Below are positions 54,204 through 63,603 of a stretch of 64,000 nucleotides of DNA, piece by piece. Position 1 is the first letter of the stretch. Each line of letters starts with the position of its first letter. The DNA comes from Neorhizobium huautlense (lineage in GTDB: Bacteria; Pseudomonadota; Alphaproteobacteria; Rhizobiales; Rhizobiaceae), in NCBI RefSeq assembly GCF_002968575.1, contig NZ_PVBM01000001.1:310001-374000 (forward strand). Reading direction: 5' to 3'. Both the position numbers and the translations under genes were made by a program. The notes beneath the pieces were generated by a model. It worked only from the letters and a program-made list of their open reading frames with translations, searched no databases and was not told the DNA's origin.

Positions 54204-55064
54204 TTGCACGACGGCCTTCATCTTTTCGCCCTTATGCCGTTCCCGAACATCGATCCGGTGGCGTTCTCCGTCGGCCCTTTGGCCGTTCACTGGTATGGGC
54301 TTGCCTATGTTGCCGGCATCCTGCTCGGCTGGCTCTATGCCCGCCGGCTTGCCGCAAACGCTTCCCTCTGGAAAAACGACCGGCCGCCGATCACTGCCGC
54401 CCATCTCGACGATTTTCTGGTCTGGGTCGCCGCCGGCATCGTGCTTGGCGGGCGGATCGGCTATATTCTGTTTTACGACTTCCCGATGGTTGCGGCCAAT
54501 CCGCTTCGGGCCGTCGAGATCTGGAACGGCGGAATGTCGTTCCACGGGGGCTTCCTGGGAGCCACACTGGCGATGATCCTTTTCGCGCGCAGGAACGACA
54601 TCCCGGTCTGGAGCATGTTCGATACGGTCGCCGCCGTCGTTCCGTTCGGCCTGTTCTTCGGCCGTATCGCGAACTTCATCAACGGTGAGCTTTGGGGCCG
54701 CCTGAGCAATGCGCCTTGGGCGGTGGTTTTCCCGACCGGCGGACCCTTCGCGCGGCATCCGAGCCAGCTTTACGAGGCCGGCCTCGAGGGCGTAGTCCTG
54801 CTGCTCGTCCTCGTCCTGATGATCTTCCGGTTCAAGGCGCTGAAAGCGCCGGGGGTGATCGCCGGAACCTTCGTCGTCGGTTACGCGCTATGCCGCATTT
54901 TCGTGGAGTTCTTCCGCGAACCGGACGCGCAGCTCGGCTACCTGCTTGACACCGATTGGCTTACCATGGGTATGGTTCTTTCCCTGCCGATGATCGCCGT
55001 GGGTCTCTGGGCCATCCTTCGGGCCCGTGCCGCGGCGTCGGCTTCGGCATCGGCGCAGCCCTGA
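54204..55064 (+). CDS. lgt: Prolipoprotein diacylglyceryl transferase
   Basis: About 286 residues, seven helices. Attaches diacylglycerol to the cysteine of prolipoproteins. The signature [11 protein letters not shown] and [13 protein letters not shown] is intact, as is R-H-P-S-Q-L-Y-E. Start unclear: TTG 54204 gives an N-terminus of typical length; ATG 54234 is the nearest ATG, but neither has a good ribosome site. Followed 16 bases later by the MidA-like gene. Confidence 0.92.
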   Translation: MHDGLHLFALMPFPNIDPVAFSVGPLAVHWYGLAYVAGILLGWLYARRLAANASLWKNDRPPITAAHLDDFLVWVAAGIVLGGRIGYILFYDFPMVAANPLRAVEIWNGGMSFHGGFLGATLAMILFARRNDIPVWSMFDTVAAVVPFGLFFGRIANFINGELWGRLSNAPWAVVFPTGGPFARHPSQLYEAGLEGVVLLLVLVLMIFRFKALKAPGVIAGTFVVGYALCRIFVEFFREPDAQLGYLLDTDWLTMGMVLSLPMIAVGLWAILRARAAASASASAQP

Positions 55065-55080
55065 GCGGAGGCACGGCCAC

Positions 55081-56181
55081 GTGAGCACCCCTCTCGCCGA
55101 CAAGATCAAGAACCTGATCCGGACCAACGGCCCGATCAGCGTGACGGATTATTTCGCGCTTTGCCTTGCCGATCCCGACTACGGCTATTACCGGACGCGC
55201 GAACCGTTCGGCCGCCATGGCGATTTCATCACAGCGCCCGAGATCAGCCAGCTCTTCGGCGAGATGATCGGCATCTTCATGGTGCATGCCTGGCAACGTC
55301 ACGGCACGCCCGGTGCGGTTCAGCTGGTGGAGATCGGGCCCGGCCGAGGCACGATGATGACCGACATGTTGCGGGTCATAAAGCGCATTGCGCCGCCGCT
55401 CTTCGAGGGGCTGCATGTCCATCTGGTCGAGACCAGCGAAAGGCTGCGCGGTGTTCAGCGGGTAACGCTGGAGGCCTATTCCACCAAGATCTCCTGGCAT
55501 GATGCCTTCGAGGAAGTGCCGGAAGGTTTTACCCTGATTGCGGCGAACGAGCTCTTCGACGCAATTCCGATCCGCCAGTTCGTGAAGACGCCCACGGGCT
55601 TCCGGGAGCGCCTCGTGGGGCTCGGGGCGAATGACGAACTGACCTTTGCTGCAGGCGTGGCGACGCTTGATCCGAGCCTGCTGCCCTCGCCACCAGGCTC
55701 CATTCCGGACGGCACCGTCTTCGAAGTGGCGCCCGCCAGGCAGGCTGTGATGCAGACGCTGTGCGACCGGCTCAAAACCTTCGGCGGAACAGCGCTGGTT
55801 ATCGACTACGGCCACACGGTCACTGGCTTCGGCGATACGCTTCAGGCGGTCCGCAACCACGACTTCGACCCGCCGCTGGCTCATCCCGGCGAGGCCGACC
55901 TGACGAGCCATGTGGATTTCGAGGACCTCGCCAAGGTCGCGGTTTCGATGGGCGTGCATCTCAACGGCGGCCTCCGCCAGGGCGACTTTCTGTTCGGCCT
56001 TGGCCTGGCAGAACGCGCAACCGCGCTCGCCAAAGACAAGGAGCCCCCCGAGCAGCGTCTGATCGCCGCTGCCGTCGACCGGCTGGCCGGCGAAGGTGCC
56101 GGCAAGATGGGCGAACTCTTCAAGGTGATTGCCGTGTCCAGCCCTGCTCTCAATTTGATGCCCTTCCGTCCGGTGGATTGA
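55081..56181 (+). CDS. MidA/NDUFAF7-family SAM-dependent methyltransferase
   Basis: 366 residues. SAM site V-E-I-G-P-G-R-G-T-M-M-T-D near residue 85, then A-N-E-L-F-D-A-I-P-I-R-Q-F. The mitochondrial homologue methylates an arginine of complex I subunit NDUFS2, and a similar role on NuoD is inferred. Start is GTG 55081 with GGAGG ahead. Downstream of lgt. Confidence 0.9.
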   Translation: MSTPLADKIKNLIRTNGPISVTDYFALCLADPDYGYYRTREPFGRHGDFITAPEISQLFGEMIGIFMVHAWQRHGTPGAVQLVEIGPGRGTMMTDMLRVIKRIAPPLFEGLHVHLVETSERLRGVQRVTLEAYSTKISWHDAFEEVPEGFTLIAANELFDAIPIRQFVKTPTGFRERLVGLGANDELTFAAGVATLDPSLLPSPPGSIPDGTVFEVAPARQAVMQTLCDRLKTFGGTALVIDYGHTVTGFGDTLQAVRNHDFDPPLAHPGEADLTSHVDFEDLAKVAVSMGVHLNGGLRQGDFLFGLGLAERATALAKDKEPPEQRLIAAAVDRLAGEGAGKMGELFKVIAVSSPALNLMPFRPVD

Positions 56182-56283
56182 CATCCGCCCTTCCCTTACG
56201 CCACTCTCGCCCTAAATCGAAGCGGCGATCAATCTTAAACGCTTGCGTAAAACTCCTTGAAATCAATGGGATAAACAACGCCG

Positions 56284-57078
56284 ATGCAGGACAGACCCTT
56301 GCCGACGCCGATTGAAAGCCCTTCACTGAACGAAAGAGGCGGCGCCGCCATCCAACATGGTTTTTTCACCCGCCAGGGCGGCGTTTCGGAAGGATTGTAT
56401 GCCGGTCTCAACGTCGGCATCGGGTCTGGCGACGATCGCCAGAAGGTCATGGAGAACCGGGCCCGCGTGGCTTCCTGGTTCGGCCTCCCGGTCGAAAAGC
56501 TCGCGACCGTTCACCAAGTGCATTCTCCGGACGTGTTTGTCGTCGACGCAACCTATTCGGGCGAGCGCCCCCAAGCCGACGCCATGGTGACCAGCGTTTC
56601 CGGCGTAGTGCTGGGTGTCCTTTCCGCCGACTGCGGCCCGATACTCTTTGCAGATGCCGAAAACGGCGTGGTCGGGGCGGCACATGCCGGCTGGAAAGGG
56701 GCACTCGGAGGCGTTCTCGAAAACACGGTCGAAGCCATGGTTTCGCTCGGTGCAGCCCGCGAAAAGATTGCCGCCGTATTAGGACCGTCGATCGGCCCGC
56801 AAAGTTATGAGGTCGGTCCGGAATTCATCGACCGGTTTTTGGCCGTCGACCCTTCCTATGAGATCTTTTTCACCCCGTCGGCAAAACCGGAACATTTTAT
56901 GTTCGACCTGCCGGCGCTGACGATGAGGCGGCTGGCCGCGGCCGGCATCCAGGCCGAAAATCTCGGACTGGATACCTATCCGGATGCCGGGAGATTCTTC
57001 TCCTATCGCCGCACCACGCACGCCCAGGAGCCGGATTACGGCCGCCAGATTTCAGCAATTGCTATTCGGGAGAATTGA
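56284..57078 (+). CDS. pgeF: Peptidoglycan editing factor PgeF (YfiH/laccase-like)
   Basis: 264 residues. Metal-binding set: H-Q-V-H-S near residue 77, S-A-D-C-G-P near 118 and A-A-H-A-G-W-K-G near 135. PgeF corrects wrongly built muropeptide precursors; the copper-oxidase annotation is older. It ends one base before the M24 gene, so co-translation is likely. Confidence 0.93.
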   Translation: MQDRPLPTPIESPSLNERGGAAIQHGFFTRQGGVSEGLYAGLNVGIGSGDDRQKVMENRARVASWFGLPVEKLATVHQVHSPDVFVVDATYSGERPQADAMVTSVSGVVLGVLSADCGPILFADAENGVVGAAHAGWKGALGGVLENTVEAMVSLGAAREKIAAVLGPSIGPQSYEVGPEFIDRFLAVDPSYEIFFTPSAKPEHFMFDLPALTMRRLAAAGIQAENLGLDTYPDAGRFFSYRRTTHAQEPDYGRQISAIAIREN

Positions 57079-57079
57079 C

Positions 57080-58231
57080 ATGGCCCTGCATTTCGAGAGG
57101 AGCGAATATGCCGATCGCCTCGCGCGGCTCACGGAGAGGATGAAAACCGAGAAGCTCGATGCTCTCCTGCTCTTCGCACAGGAGAGCATGTACTGGCTGA
57201 CCGGCTACGACACATTCGGCTACTGCTTTTTTCAGACGCTGATCGTCAAGGCGGACGGAACCATGACGCTGCTCACGCGCTCGGCGGACCTGCGCCAGGC
57301 GCGTCACACCTCGACGATCGACAACATCGTCGTCTGGGTGGATCGTGCCAATGCCGATCCCACGCTCGACCTCAAGAACCTGTTGAGCGACATGGATCTC
57401 CTCGGCGCACGGATCGGCGTCGAATATGACACGCATGGCATGACCGGGCGGGTCGCGCGCCTGCTCGACAATCAGCTCTCCACTTTCGGCCAGATCAGTG
57501 ACGCGTCCTATCTCGTGAGCGGCTTGCGTCTGGTGAAGAGCACGGCGGAAATAGCCTATGCGAAGCGCGCAGCCGAACTGGCCGATGATGCGCTCGATGC
57601 AGCGCTGCCCTTGATCAAGGCCGGCGGCGACGAGGCGGAAATCCTGGCGGCCATGCAGGGCGCGGTCTTCCTGGGCGGCGGGGACTATCCGGCCAACGAA
57701 TTCATCATCGGCTCCGGCGCTGATGCCCTGCTCTGCCGCTACAAGGCCGGACGCCGCCGTCTGGATGCCACCGACCAATTGACGCTCGAATGGGCCGGCG
57801 CTGCAGCCCATTACCATGCGGCAATGATGCGTACGGTCCTGATCGGCGAACCTTCCATGCGCCACCAGGAACTTTTCAAGGCTTGTTACGAGACCATCCA
57901 GGCGATCGAAGGTGTGCTGCGGCCCGGTCACGTTTTTGGCGACGTCTTCGATACCCACGCGCGTATCCTGGACGAACGCGGTCTGTCGCGTCATCGTCTG
58001 AACGCCTGCGGTTATTCGCTCGGCGCCCGCTTCTCCCCGTCCTGGATGGAGCACCAGATGTTCCACGTCGGCAACCCGCAGGAAATCCTGCCCGGCATGA
58101 CGCTTTTCATTCATATGATCATCATGGATTCCGACGGCGGCGCAGCAATGACGCTCGGTCATACCTATCTGACGACGGAATCAGATCCGCAGCCGCTTTC
58201 GCGCCACGATCTCGACCTTATTTTGCGCTGA
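57080..58231 (+). CDS. M24-family peptidase-like protein without the metal ligands (DoeA/creatinase-like)
   Basis: 383 residues, pita-bread fold. Creatinase N-terminal domain (about 1-150), then M24 domain. The five usual metal ligands are not found: L-T-L-E-W-A-G and Y-H-A-A-M-M-R-T replace the two Asp, G-Y-S-L-G replaces G-H-G, and the later Glu positions read F-I-H-M and T-L-G-H. This agrees with metal-independent hydrolases such as creatinase or ectoine hydrolase DoeA, whose C-terminal S-P-S-W-M and I-I-M-D-S-D-G-G pattern it resembles. Substrate unknown. One base after pgeF. Confidence 0.85.
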   Translation: MALHFERSEYADRLARLTERMKTEKLDALLLFAQESMYWLTGYDTFGYCFFQTLIVKADGTMTLLTRSADLRQARHTSTIDNIVVWVDRANADPTLDLKNLLSDMDLLGARIGVEYDTHGMTGRVARLLDNQLSTFGQISDASYLVSGLRLVKSTAEIAYAKRAAELADDALDAALPLIKAGGDEAEILAAMQGAVFLGGGDYPANEFIIGSGADALLCRYKAGRRRLDATDQLTLEWAGAAAHYHAAMMRTVLIGEPSMRHQELFKACYETIQAIEGVLRPGHVFGDVFDTHARILDERGLSRHRLNACGYSLGARFSPSWMEHQMFHVGNPQEILPGMTLFIHMIIMDSDGGAAMTLGHTYLTTESDPQPLSRHDLDLILR

Positions 58232-58314
58232 TTCCAGTCTCTCATCTGCCGATTGACAGTTCCCGAAGGAACCATAAGCTTCGGGCCTAGGGAATCTTTG
58301 GCAGGAGGGCGGGC

Positions 58315-59082
58315 ATGCGGCTTTACGGAGGACTGTTTTCCGCCTTGCTTGTCGCGCTCGCCCTCTCATCCTGCAACACGACGGAAGCGTTGACGCCGCA
58401 GGCGGAGGTCGCGGGCGCAAATGCGCGGACATCAACGCCGGTGACGCAAGGCGACACCGACCGCATGGCCCGATCTTCGCAGCCGGAGACGTTCAGCGGC
58501 GACGGCGGGCGGGGTGTCTATCAATCCGGGCCTCAGAACACGCTGGAGGCGCAGGCGCGCGCATTGGAATCTGGAAACGCCGTGTCACCAGCGTCCTCAG
58601 GCGCTCCTCCGCAATGGCAGGACCAGGGAGCGCAACCGCCGCAGACCCAGCAATCCCCTGCGACCGGACAACCTTCTCCTCAACAGGGCGCATCGCTGCC
58701 GTCATCCGGTCCCTCAACCGGGACGATCCGCTTCCTGCCGATCATCGGCGCACCGGTGCAAGCGGTCACGCCGCTGTCGCGTCAGCTGGGTGCGCAGGCG
58801 CGCGCCGGCGGGCTGACGATACGGCCGTCCGGCGATACGAGCACGGAACACATCCTGAAAGGCTATTTCTCCGCTTTCGCCGACAGCGGCAAGGTGACGA
58901 TCATCTATGTGTGGGACATTCTCGATGGTTCCGGTGCGCGCCTGCACCGCATGCAGGGACAGGAGAATATTCCGGCCAAAGGTTCGGACCCGTGGGCCGC
59001 AGTCCCCGCCTCCACGATGGAGGCGATCGCCGCAAAAACCATTCAGGACTATCTGAGCTGGCGCCGGTCGCGAAGCGGATAA
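58315..59082 (+). CDS. Lipoprotein of unknown function
   Basis: 255 residues. Lipobox A-L-S-S-C (Cys20) after a short signal peptide. Residues about 30-145 are a Gln/Pro/Ser-rich linker, and a folded domain follows (F-L-P-I-I-G-A-P-V-Q-A-V-T-P-L-S, H-I-L-K-G-Y-F-S-A-F, L-S-W-R). The domain resembles lipoproteins of the rhizobial envelope but no name can be given. Followed after 130 bp by prs. Confidence 0.8.
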   Translation: MRLYGGLFSALLVALALSSCNTTEALTPQAEVAGANARTSTPVTQGDTDRMARSSQPETFSGDGGRGVYQSGPQNTLEAQARALESGNAVSPASSGAPPQWQDQGAQPPQTQQSPATGQPSPQQGASLPSSGPSTGTIRFLPIIGAPVQAVTPLSRQLGAQARAGGLTIRPSGDTSTEHILKGYFSAFADSGKVTIIYVWDILDGSGARLHRMQGQENIPAKGSDPWAAVPASTMEAIAAKTIQDYLSWRRSRSG

Positions 59083-59211
59083 CGGCAGCGCCCAAAAAGA
59101 CACTGGTCATGGTTTCTTCACAAAAATCCATGGTGAGGCGCAAAACGCTATTGCATTCGAAGGCGGCGGCGGTAAAAGGCCCGCATCCAGCTTCAAAACA
59201 GGCGGACCGCA

Positions 59212-60144
59212 ATGAAGGTTTTCGCAGGCAATTCGAACCGGCATCTCGCCGACGCGATCTGCAGCTATCTTAATGTACCAGTCGGAAAAGCCAGCGTAAG
59301 GCGATTTGCAGACCAGGAAATCTTCGTTGAAATTCAGGAAAATGTGCGCGGGGAAGACGTGTTCGTCATCCAGTCGACGTCCTTTCCGACCAACGACAAC
59401 CTGATGGAACTGCTGATCATGATCGATGCGTTCCGGCGCTCCTCCGCCCGGCGCATCACCGCAGTGCTTCCCTATTTCGGCTATGCGCGCCAGGATCGCA
59501 AGGCGGGTCCTCGAACTCCCATTTCGGCAAAGCTCGTCGCCAACCTGATCACCGAAGCCGGGGCAGACCGCGTATTGACGCTTGATCTGCATGCTGGCCA
59601 GATCCAGGGCTTTTTCGATATTCCGACCGACAATCTTTATGCGGTGCCGATCCTCGCCCGCGACGTCAAGGAGCATTACGACCTCAACAATGTGATGGTC
59701 GTTTCGCCTGATGTGGGCGGCGTCGTCCGCGCCAGGTCGCTTGCCAAACGTATCGACTGTCAGCTCGCCATTGTCGACAAGCGCCGCGAACGAGCCGGCG
59801 AGTCCGAAGTCATGAACGTCATCGGCGATGTCCACGGCAAGGATTGCCTTCTGATCGACGACATCGTCGATTCCGGCGGAACGCTCTGCAACGCGGCGGA
59901 AGCGCTGCTGAAGAACGGGGCGACAAGCGTCACCGCCTACATCACCCACGGCGTCCTCTCCGGCGGCGCCGTCACGCGCATCGCGACATCCAAGCTGCGC
60001 GAACTGGTGATCACCGATTCCATCCAGCCGACCACGGCCGTGCAGTCGGCCCCCAACATCCGGGTGATCACCACCGCCAATCTGCTTGGCGAGGCCATCA
60101 ACCGCACGGCGATGGAATCATCGGTCTCCAGCCTGTTCGACTGA
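59212..60144 (+). CDS. prs: Ribose-phosphate pyrophosphokinase
   Basis: 310 residues. Makes PRPP from ribose 5-phosphate and ATP. Signature parts are [10 protein letters not shown] near the start, [21 protein letters not shown] and the PRPP loop D-D-I-V-D-S-G-G-T. Start ATG 59212. The gene ends 61 bp before the Kazal lipoprotein. Confidence 0.97.
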   Translation: MKVFAGNSNRHLADAICSYLNVPVGKASVRRFADQEIFVEIQENVRGEDVFVIQSTSFPTNDNLMELLIMIDAFRRSSARRITAVLPYFGYARQDRKAGPRTPISAKLVANLITEAGADRVLTLDLHAGQIQGFFDIPTDNLYAVPILARDVKEHYDLNNVMVVSPDVGGVVRARSLAKRIDCQLAIVDKRRERAGESEVMNVIGDVHGKDCLLIDDIVDSGGTLCNAAEALLKNGATSVTAYITHGVLSGGAVTRIATSKLRELVITDSIQPTTAVQSAPNIRVITTANLLGEAINRTAMESSVSSLFD

Positions 60145-60204
60145 GCTTTTCAACTGCAGGTATTTCGATAAGGTCCTCGTACCAACAACGAGGAGAGATT
60201 CGCG

Positions 60205-60693
60205 ATGAACGGCTTTTCCGGACGATCGAAGACATGGGCTCTTGCCCTTCTTCTTCCCGTGCTTTCGAGCTGTGTCGAAGACGGGCCCGGTCCGGGCGGT
60301 TACAATCCGCCTCCACGCCCCTGGCCCGAACCGCGGCCGCAGATGTGCACGATGGAATATCGGCCGGTCTGCGGCGAGCGCGGCGGGCGCCTGGAAACCT
60401 TCGGCAATGCGTGCCAGGCGCGCGAGCGCGGCTTTCGGATCGTCGGCACCGGCGAGTGCTCGCGTCGCCCGGACCGGCCCGACTGGGACGATCGTCCCGG
60501 CCGGCCCGATTGGGACAGGCCGCCTCGTCCGGATTGGGATAGGCCCGAGCGCCCCGATGAAGGCGGCGCCTGCACCCGGGAATACCGGCCCGTCTGCGGG
60601 CAGCTTGGCCCAACCCGGCGAACCTTCCCGAATGCCTGCGAGGCCTCGAATGCCGGCTTCCGATCGGTCACGCCGGGAGAATGCCGTCGCTGA
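60205..60693 (+). CDS. Lipoprotein with two Kazal-type domains
   Basis: 162 residues. Lipobox V-L-S-S-C at about residue 23. Two Kazal-like inhibitor domains, each with C-x-x-E-Y-R-P-V-C-G and a final G-E-C: residues about 48-85 and 124-160. Between them lies a repeated linker of R-P-D-W-D units. Kazal domains typically inhibit serine proteases by a loop after the second Cys; bacterial copies are rare and little tested. GAGGAGA precedes the ATG. Followed by a strong terminator. Confidence 0.85.
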   Translation: MNGFSGRSKTWALALLLPVLSSCVEDGPGPGGYNPPPRPWPEPRPQMCTMEYRPVCGERGGRLETFGNACQARERGFRIVGTGECSRRPDRPDWDDRPGRPDWDRPPRPDWDRPERPDEGGACTREYRPVCGQLGPTRRTFPNACEASNAGFRSVTPGECRR

Positions 60694-60720
60694 ACCGGCG
60701 GGCACGGCGAGGTTTCCTTG

Positions 60721-60752
60721 CAAAACACCAGGGCAACCGTCCTGGTGTTTTG
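60721..60752 (+). terminator. Terminator behind the Kazal gene
   Basis: Perfect 12-bp stem CAAAACACCAGG (60721-60732) / CCTGGTGTTTTG (60741-60752), eight-base loop. Confidence 0.85.
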
Positions 60753-60802
60753 CTTTGCCGGGCTGCTTTGACTAGGTAAGGACCAGACGCAGGAGATTCC
60801 GC

Positions 60803-61060
60803 ATGGCTGCACGCGACCGCTATTCCCGAAAACTCGAATGCTCCCAGTGTGGGAATACCGGCTTTGCCGAGGTATCCGAGACCGACGACAAGCGGCAGAA
60901 CAATCGCGACTTCCGGATCGACGAACTACCGCGCGGCTTCTTCACCGAATTCCCGTCGACCGACCCTCGCAAATACATGCTGCGTTGCGGCCAGTGCGGA
61001 CACAAGTTCCGCTTCGAGCAGAAAACGATCTATGCACCAGGCGGCGAGCCTCGCCGCTGA
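60803..61060 (+). CDS. Small zinc-ribbon protein
   Basis: 85 residues. Two C-x-x-C knuckles, C-S-Q-C at about 13-16 and C-G-Q-C at about 62-65, fit a zinc ribbon. The middle contains a conserved E-L-P-R-G-F-F-T-E-F. Function unknown. GGAG lies before the ATG. Confidence 0.82.
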   Translation: MAARDRYSRKLECSQCGNTGFAEVSETDDKRQNNRDFRIDELPRGFFTEFPSTDPRKYMLRCGQCGHKFRFEQKTIYAPGGEPRR

Positions 61061-61097
61061 CCCGCAGCCTCGGGTCAGCAAGCGCTACCAAGCCCGC

Positions 61098-62543
61098 CTA
61101 CTGGAGTACCTGCCCGTTGACGGTCAGGCTTTTGCCATCTTCGAATTTGATGTCCCAGCGCAGGCGGCCATCGGCCTCGGTCTTTGCCATTCCCTTTGCC
61201 ATCATCACCGCGAAAGAGACCTGGTTGAACTGCGGGTCAGCCTTGGCGGCCTGTTGGAAGTACTGGATGAGCTTATCCACGTCCCGGGCAAAAATCGAAG
61301 TCTCGAGCGTGTAGCGATCCTTCTGGTCCGGGTAACCGCTCATCGCTCCGGAAGCCTCGACGTCATAGAGTGGGGATTTCGCAACGACCTTCGGAAAGTC
61401 GATCTTGATCTGGCCGTCCGGAAGGAAGGCTTCGCCAAGACGCGCGCTTTGCGCCTCGGGCAAGGGGCCGGAGGTCGAGAGGTCGATTTCCATAAGGGTG
61501 TCGACAAAGCGGGTGAAGTTGAGATCGGTGATCCCCATCTGTATCTCGGCGATTTCAGGCACCAACTGCGCGTAAAGCTCTGGGATGAGGCCGGGCGGAG
61601 CGGAAATGTTCTCCACCCCGATGCCGAAGCCGATTCGCGTCGCCTCGGAAGGTTCCGTCATGGCAAGCGTATAATCCAGTTTGCCCAGTTCGAAATCGCC
61701 GATCTGGCTGGCCACCACGAAACGGTTGAAGGTGATTTTTTCCGACAGCGAACTGAAGAAGGGCATCGCGCCACGGATCAGTTTCTTCAGCTCAGCGAGC
61801 TCGGCCGGCGAGGGTTTTTCATTCTTGACGAGTTCAAGCCCGAACGAAACGAGATTTCGGATCTTTTCCGGCACGACGCCCTCGACACCAACGTCGAAGT
61901 CGAGGCTCTCGGCACGGATCTGTATTGGCGCGTTCTCGGCGGTGGTAACCCGCTCGTAGAATCTCGAAAATGCCCCCCTGCCCCGGAAATCAGTGGCGCC
62001 AGCTATCGCAGCCCCAGTCGAGGTGAGGGAATAATTCATGGCGGCGAAGCTCGCCTCAAGCTCTTCGGCTCCGGTCTTGGATACGATACGGATCGGCCCG
62101 GACGTCATCTCTCCCGAACGGAGATAGCTGATTGTCGGATCGAAAATTCCCGAAAAGACCGCATCGGTCACCGAATAGGTGAGATCGGTGGACTTGCCGT
62201 CCGGCATCTTGCCCTGAATGGAGACGTTCAGGTCGCTGTCGCTGTTGAGCTTCCACAGCCCGCCGTTCACCGGCGCCGCAAAAACGGAGAAAGGCGTCAG
62301 GCCGGATATGGAAAAGTCTCCACTCCCGATATCGCCGAGAAGCTTGGCGAAATCGTATTTGATTTCGTAGCGCTCTCCGGAAGGGATAACTGTCAGAAAC
62401 CCGCCGTTCCGCACCTCCTCGGGCAAATAATGGCTGAGGTCGTCGCGAAGTTTGCGAGCACCCTGATCGTTGATTTCTGCTGCTGCAAGCGGCTGCACAA
62501 AAGACACTGCCGCTACGCCCGCTGCAATCCATATCCGTCGCAT
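61098..62543 (-). CDS. Secreted protein of unknown function
   Basis: 481 residues. Signal peptide of about 22 residues (M-R-R-I-W-I-A-A-G-V, ending A-A-A), then a beta-rich periplasmic protein. It may belong to the DUF2125 group of rhizobial exported proteins, but that assignment is a guess. No catalytic motif was seen. AGGAA lies just before the chosen ATG at 62543; longer frames upstream run into the rplY promoter region. It is divergent from rplY. Confidence 0.75.
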   Translation of the reverse strand: MRRIWIAAGVAAVSFVQPLAAAEINDQGARKLRDDLSHYLPEEVRNGGFLTVIPSGERYEIKYDFAKLLGDIGSGDFSISGLTPFSVFAAPVNGGLWKLNSDSDLNVSIQGKMPDGKSTDLTYSVTDAVFSGIFDPTISYLRSGEMTSGPIRIVSKTGAEELEASFAAMNYSLTSTGAAIAGATDFRGRGAFSRFYERVTTAENAPIQIRAESLDFDVGVEGVVPEKIRNLVSFGLELVKNEKPSPAELAELKKLIRGAMPFFSSLSEKITFNRFVVASQIGDFELGKLDYTLAMTEPSEATRIGFGIGVENISAPPGLIPELYAQLVPEIAEIQMGITDLNFTRFVDTLMEIDLSTSGPLPEAQSARLGEAFLPDGQIKIDFPKVVAKSPLYDVEASGAMSGYPDQKDRYTLETSIFARDVDKLIQYFQQAAKADPQFNQVSFAVMMAKGMAKTEADGRLRWDIKFEDGKSLTVNGQVLQ

Positions 62544-62785
62544 TTCCTGAGGCCCCTTCCCTCGCTGACCGAGACGTGAATTTGGATATGGCAGAAGAGA
62601 AGTCAAGCTCGCGTTGTTGGAGCTGTCGCAATACTTGCGCTTCCGGCGCCTTTGTATTATAGCCCGCCCGTCCGCGCAGACACCCTTGGAGGCAACGCGG
62701 ATGAAGCGCATCGGACGATGCCCTTCGGTTTGACGCGGCGACCTCGCCGGGAAAAACTCTCCAGACAACCTCGAAAGGATATGCC

Positions 62786-63394
62786 ATGAGCCACGCATCA
62801 TACGAGCTCAAGGCCGAGGCGCGCGAACGGGTAGGTAAGGGGTCCTCCCGTGAACTTCGCCGCAACGGTTTGATTCCCGCTGTCATCTATGGTGACAAGC
62901 AGGCCCCCCTCGCGATCGCACTCTCGACCAACGAAGTGACGAAGCGCATCCACGCCGGCGGTTTCATGACCACCGTCGCAACCATTGAAGTCGAAGGCCA
63001 GAAGATCCAGGTTCTCCCGAAGGATTACCAGCTGGATCCGGTCCGTGACTTCACCATGCATGTCGATTTCCTGCGCGTTTCCGGCGACACCGAGGTTTCG
63101 GTCGAAGTTCCGGTTCACTTCGTCAACGAAGAGAAGTCGGCAGTCAAGATCGGCGGCGTCCTGAACGTCGTTCGTCACGAAGTCGAGCTTTACTGCCCGG
63201 CCAACGACATTCCGGAATTCATCACGGTCGATCTGGCTGGCGCCAAGATCGGCGACAGCCTCCACATCTCCGCGGTAAAGCTGCCGAAGGGCGTTCGTCC
63301 GGTCATCGCTGACCGCGACTTCACCATCGCCACGATCGTTGCCCCGGCTGGCGGCGTCGAAGAAGCTGCAGAAGAAGCGCCTGCTTCCGAATAA
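62786..63394 (+). CDS. rplY: Ribosomal protein bL25 (general stress protein Ctc)
   Basis: 202 residues, long Ctc-type version. N-terminal L25 domain ([15 protein letters not shown]) binds 5S rRNA; the C-terminal TL5-like domain ([17 protein letters not shown]) and an acidic tail follow. GAAAGGA precedes the ATG. Followed by a strong terminator, so it is probably not co-transcribed with the gene at 63604. Confidence 0.96.
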   Translation: MSHASYELKAEARERVGKGSSRELRRNGLIPAVIYGDKQAPLAIALSTNEVTKRIHAGGFMTTVATIEVEGQKIQVLPKDYQLDPVRDFTMHVDFLRVSGDTEVSVEVPVHFVNEEKSAVKIGGVLNVVRHEVELYCPANDIPEFITVDLAGAKIGDSLHISAVKLPKGVRPVIADRDFTIATIVAPAGGVEEAAEEAPASE

Positions 63395-63417
63395 CGAAGC
63401 AGACAATCCAACAAAAG

Positions 63418-63447
63418 AACCCGCCTTCGTCGGAAGGCGGGTTTTTT
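63418..63447 (+). terminator. rplY terminator
   Basis: Perfect 11-bp stem AACCCGCCTTC/GAAGGCGGGTT (63418-63428, 63433-63443), four-base loop, followed by TTTT. Confidence 0.85.
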
Positions 63448-63603
63448 ATTGCAGAATATACAACTTCTTTACTACGGTTCTACAACCGGACAAATCTCGC
63501 CGGCCCGGTTCAGTGAAGTTTAATCAATGCATGAAAGCATGACCTGAATTTTAGGATAAGGGAACAATCCGGCATCGCCGGAGGATAAGTGCGGGAAAGA
63601 CGA

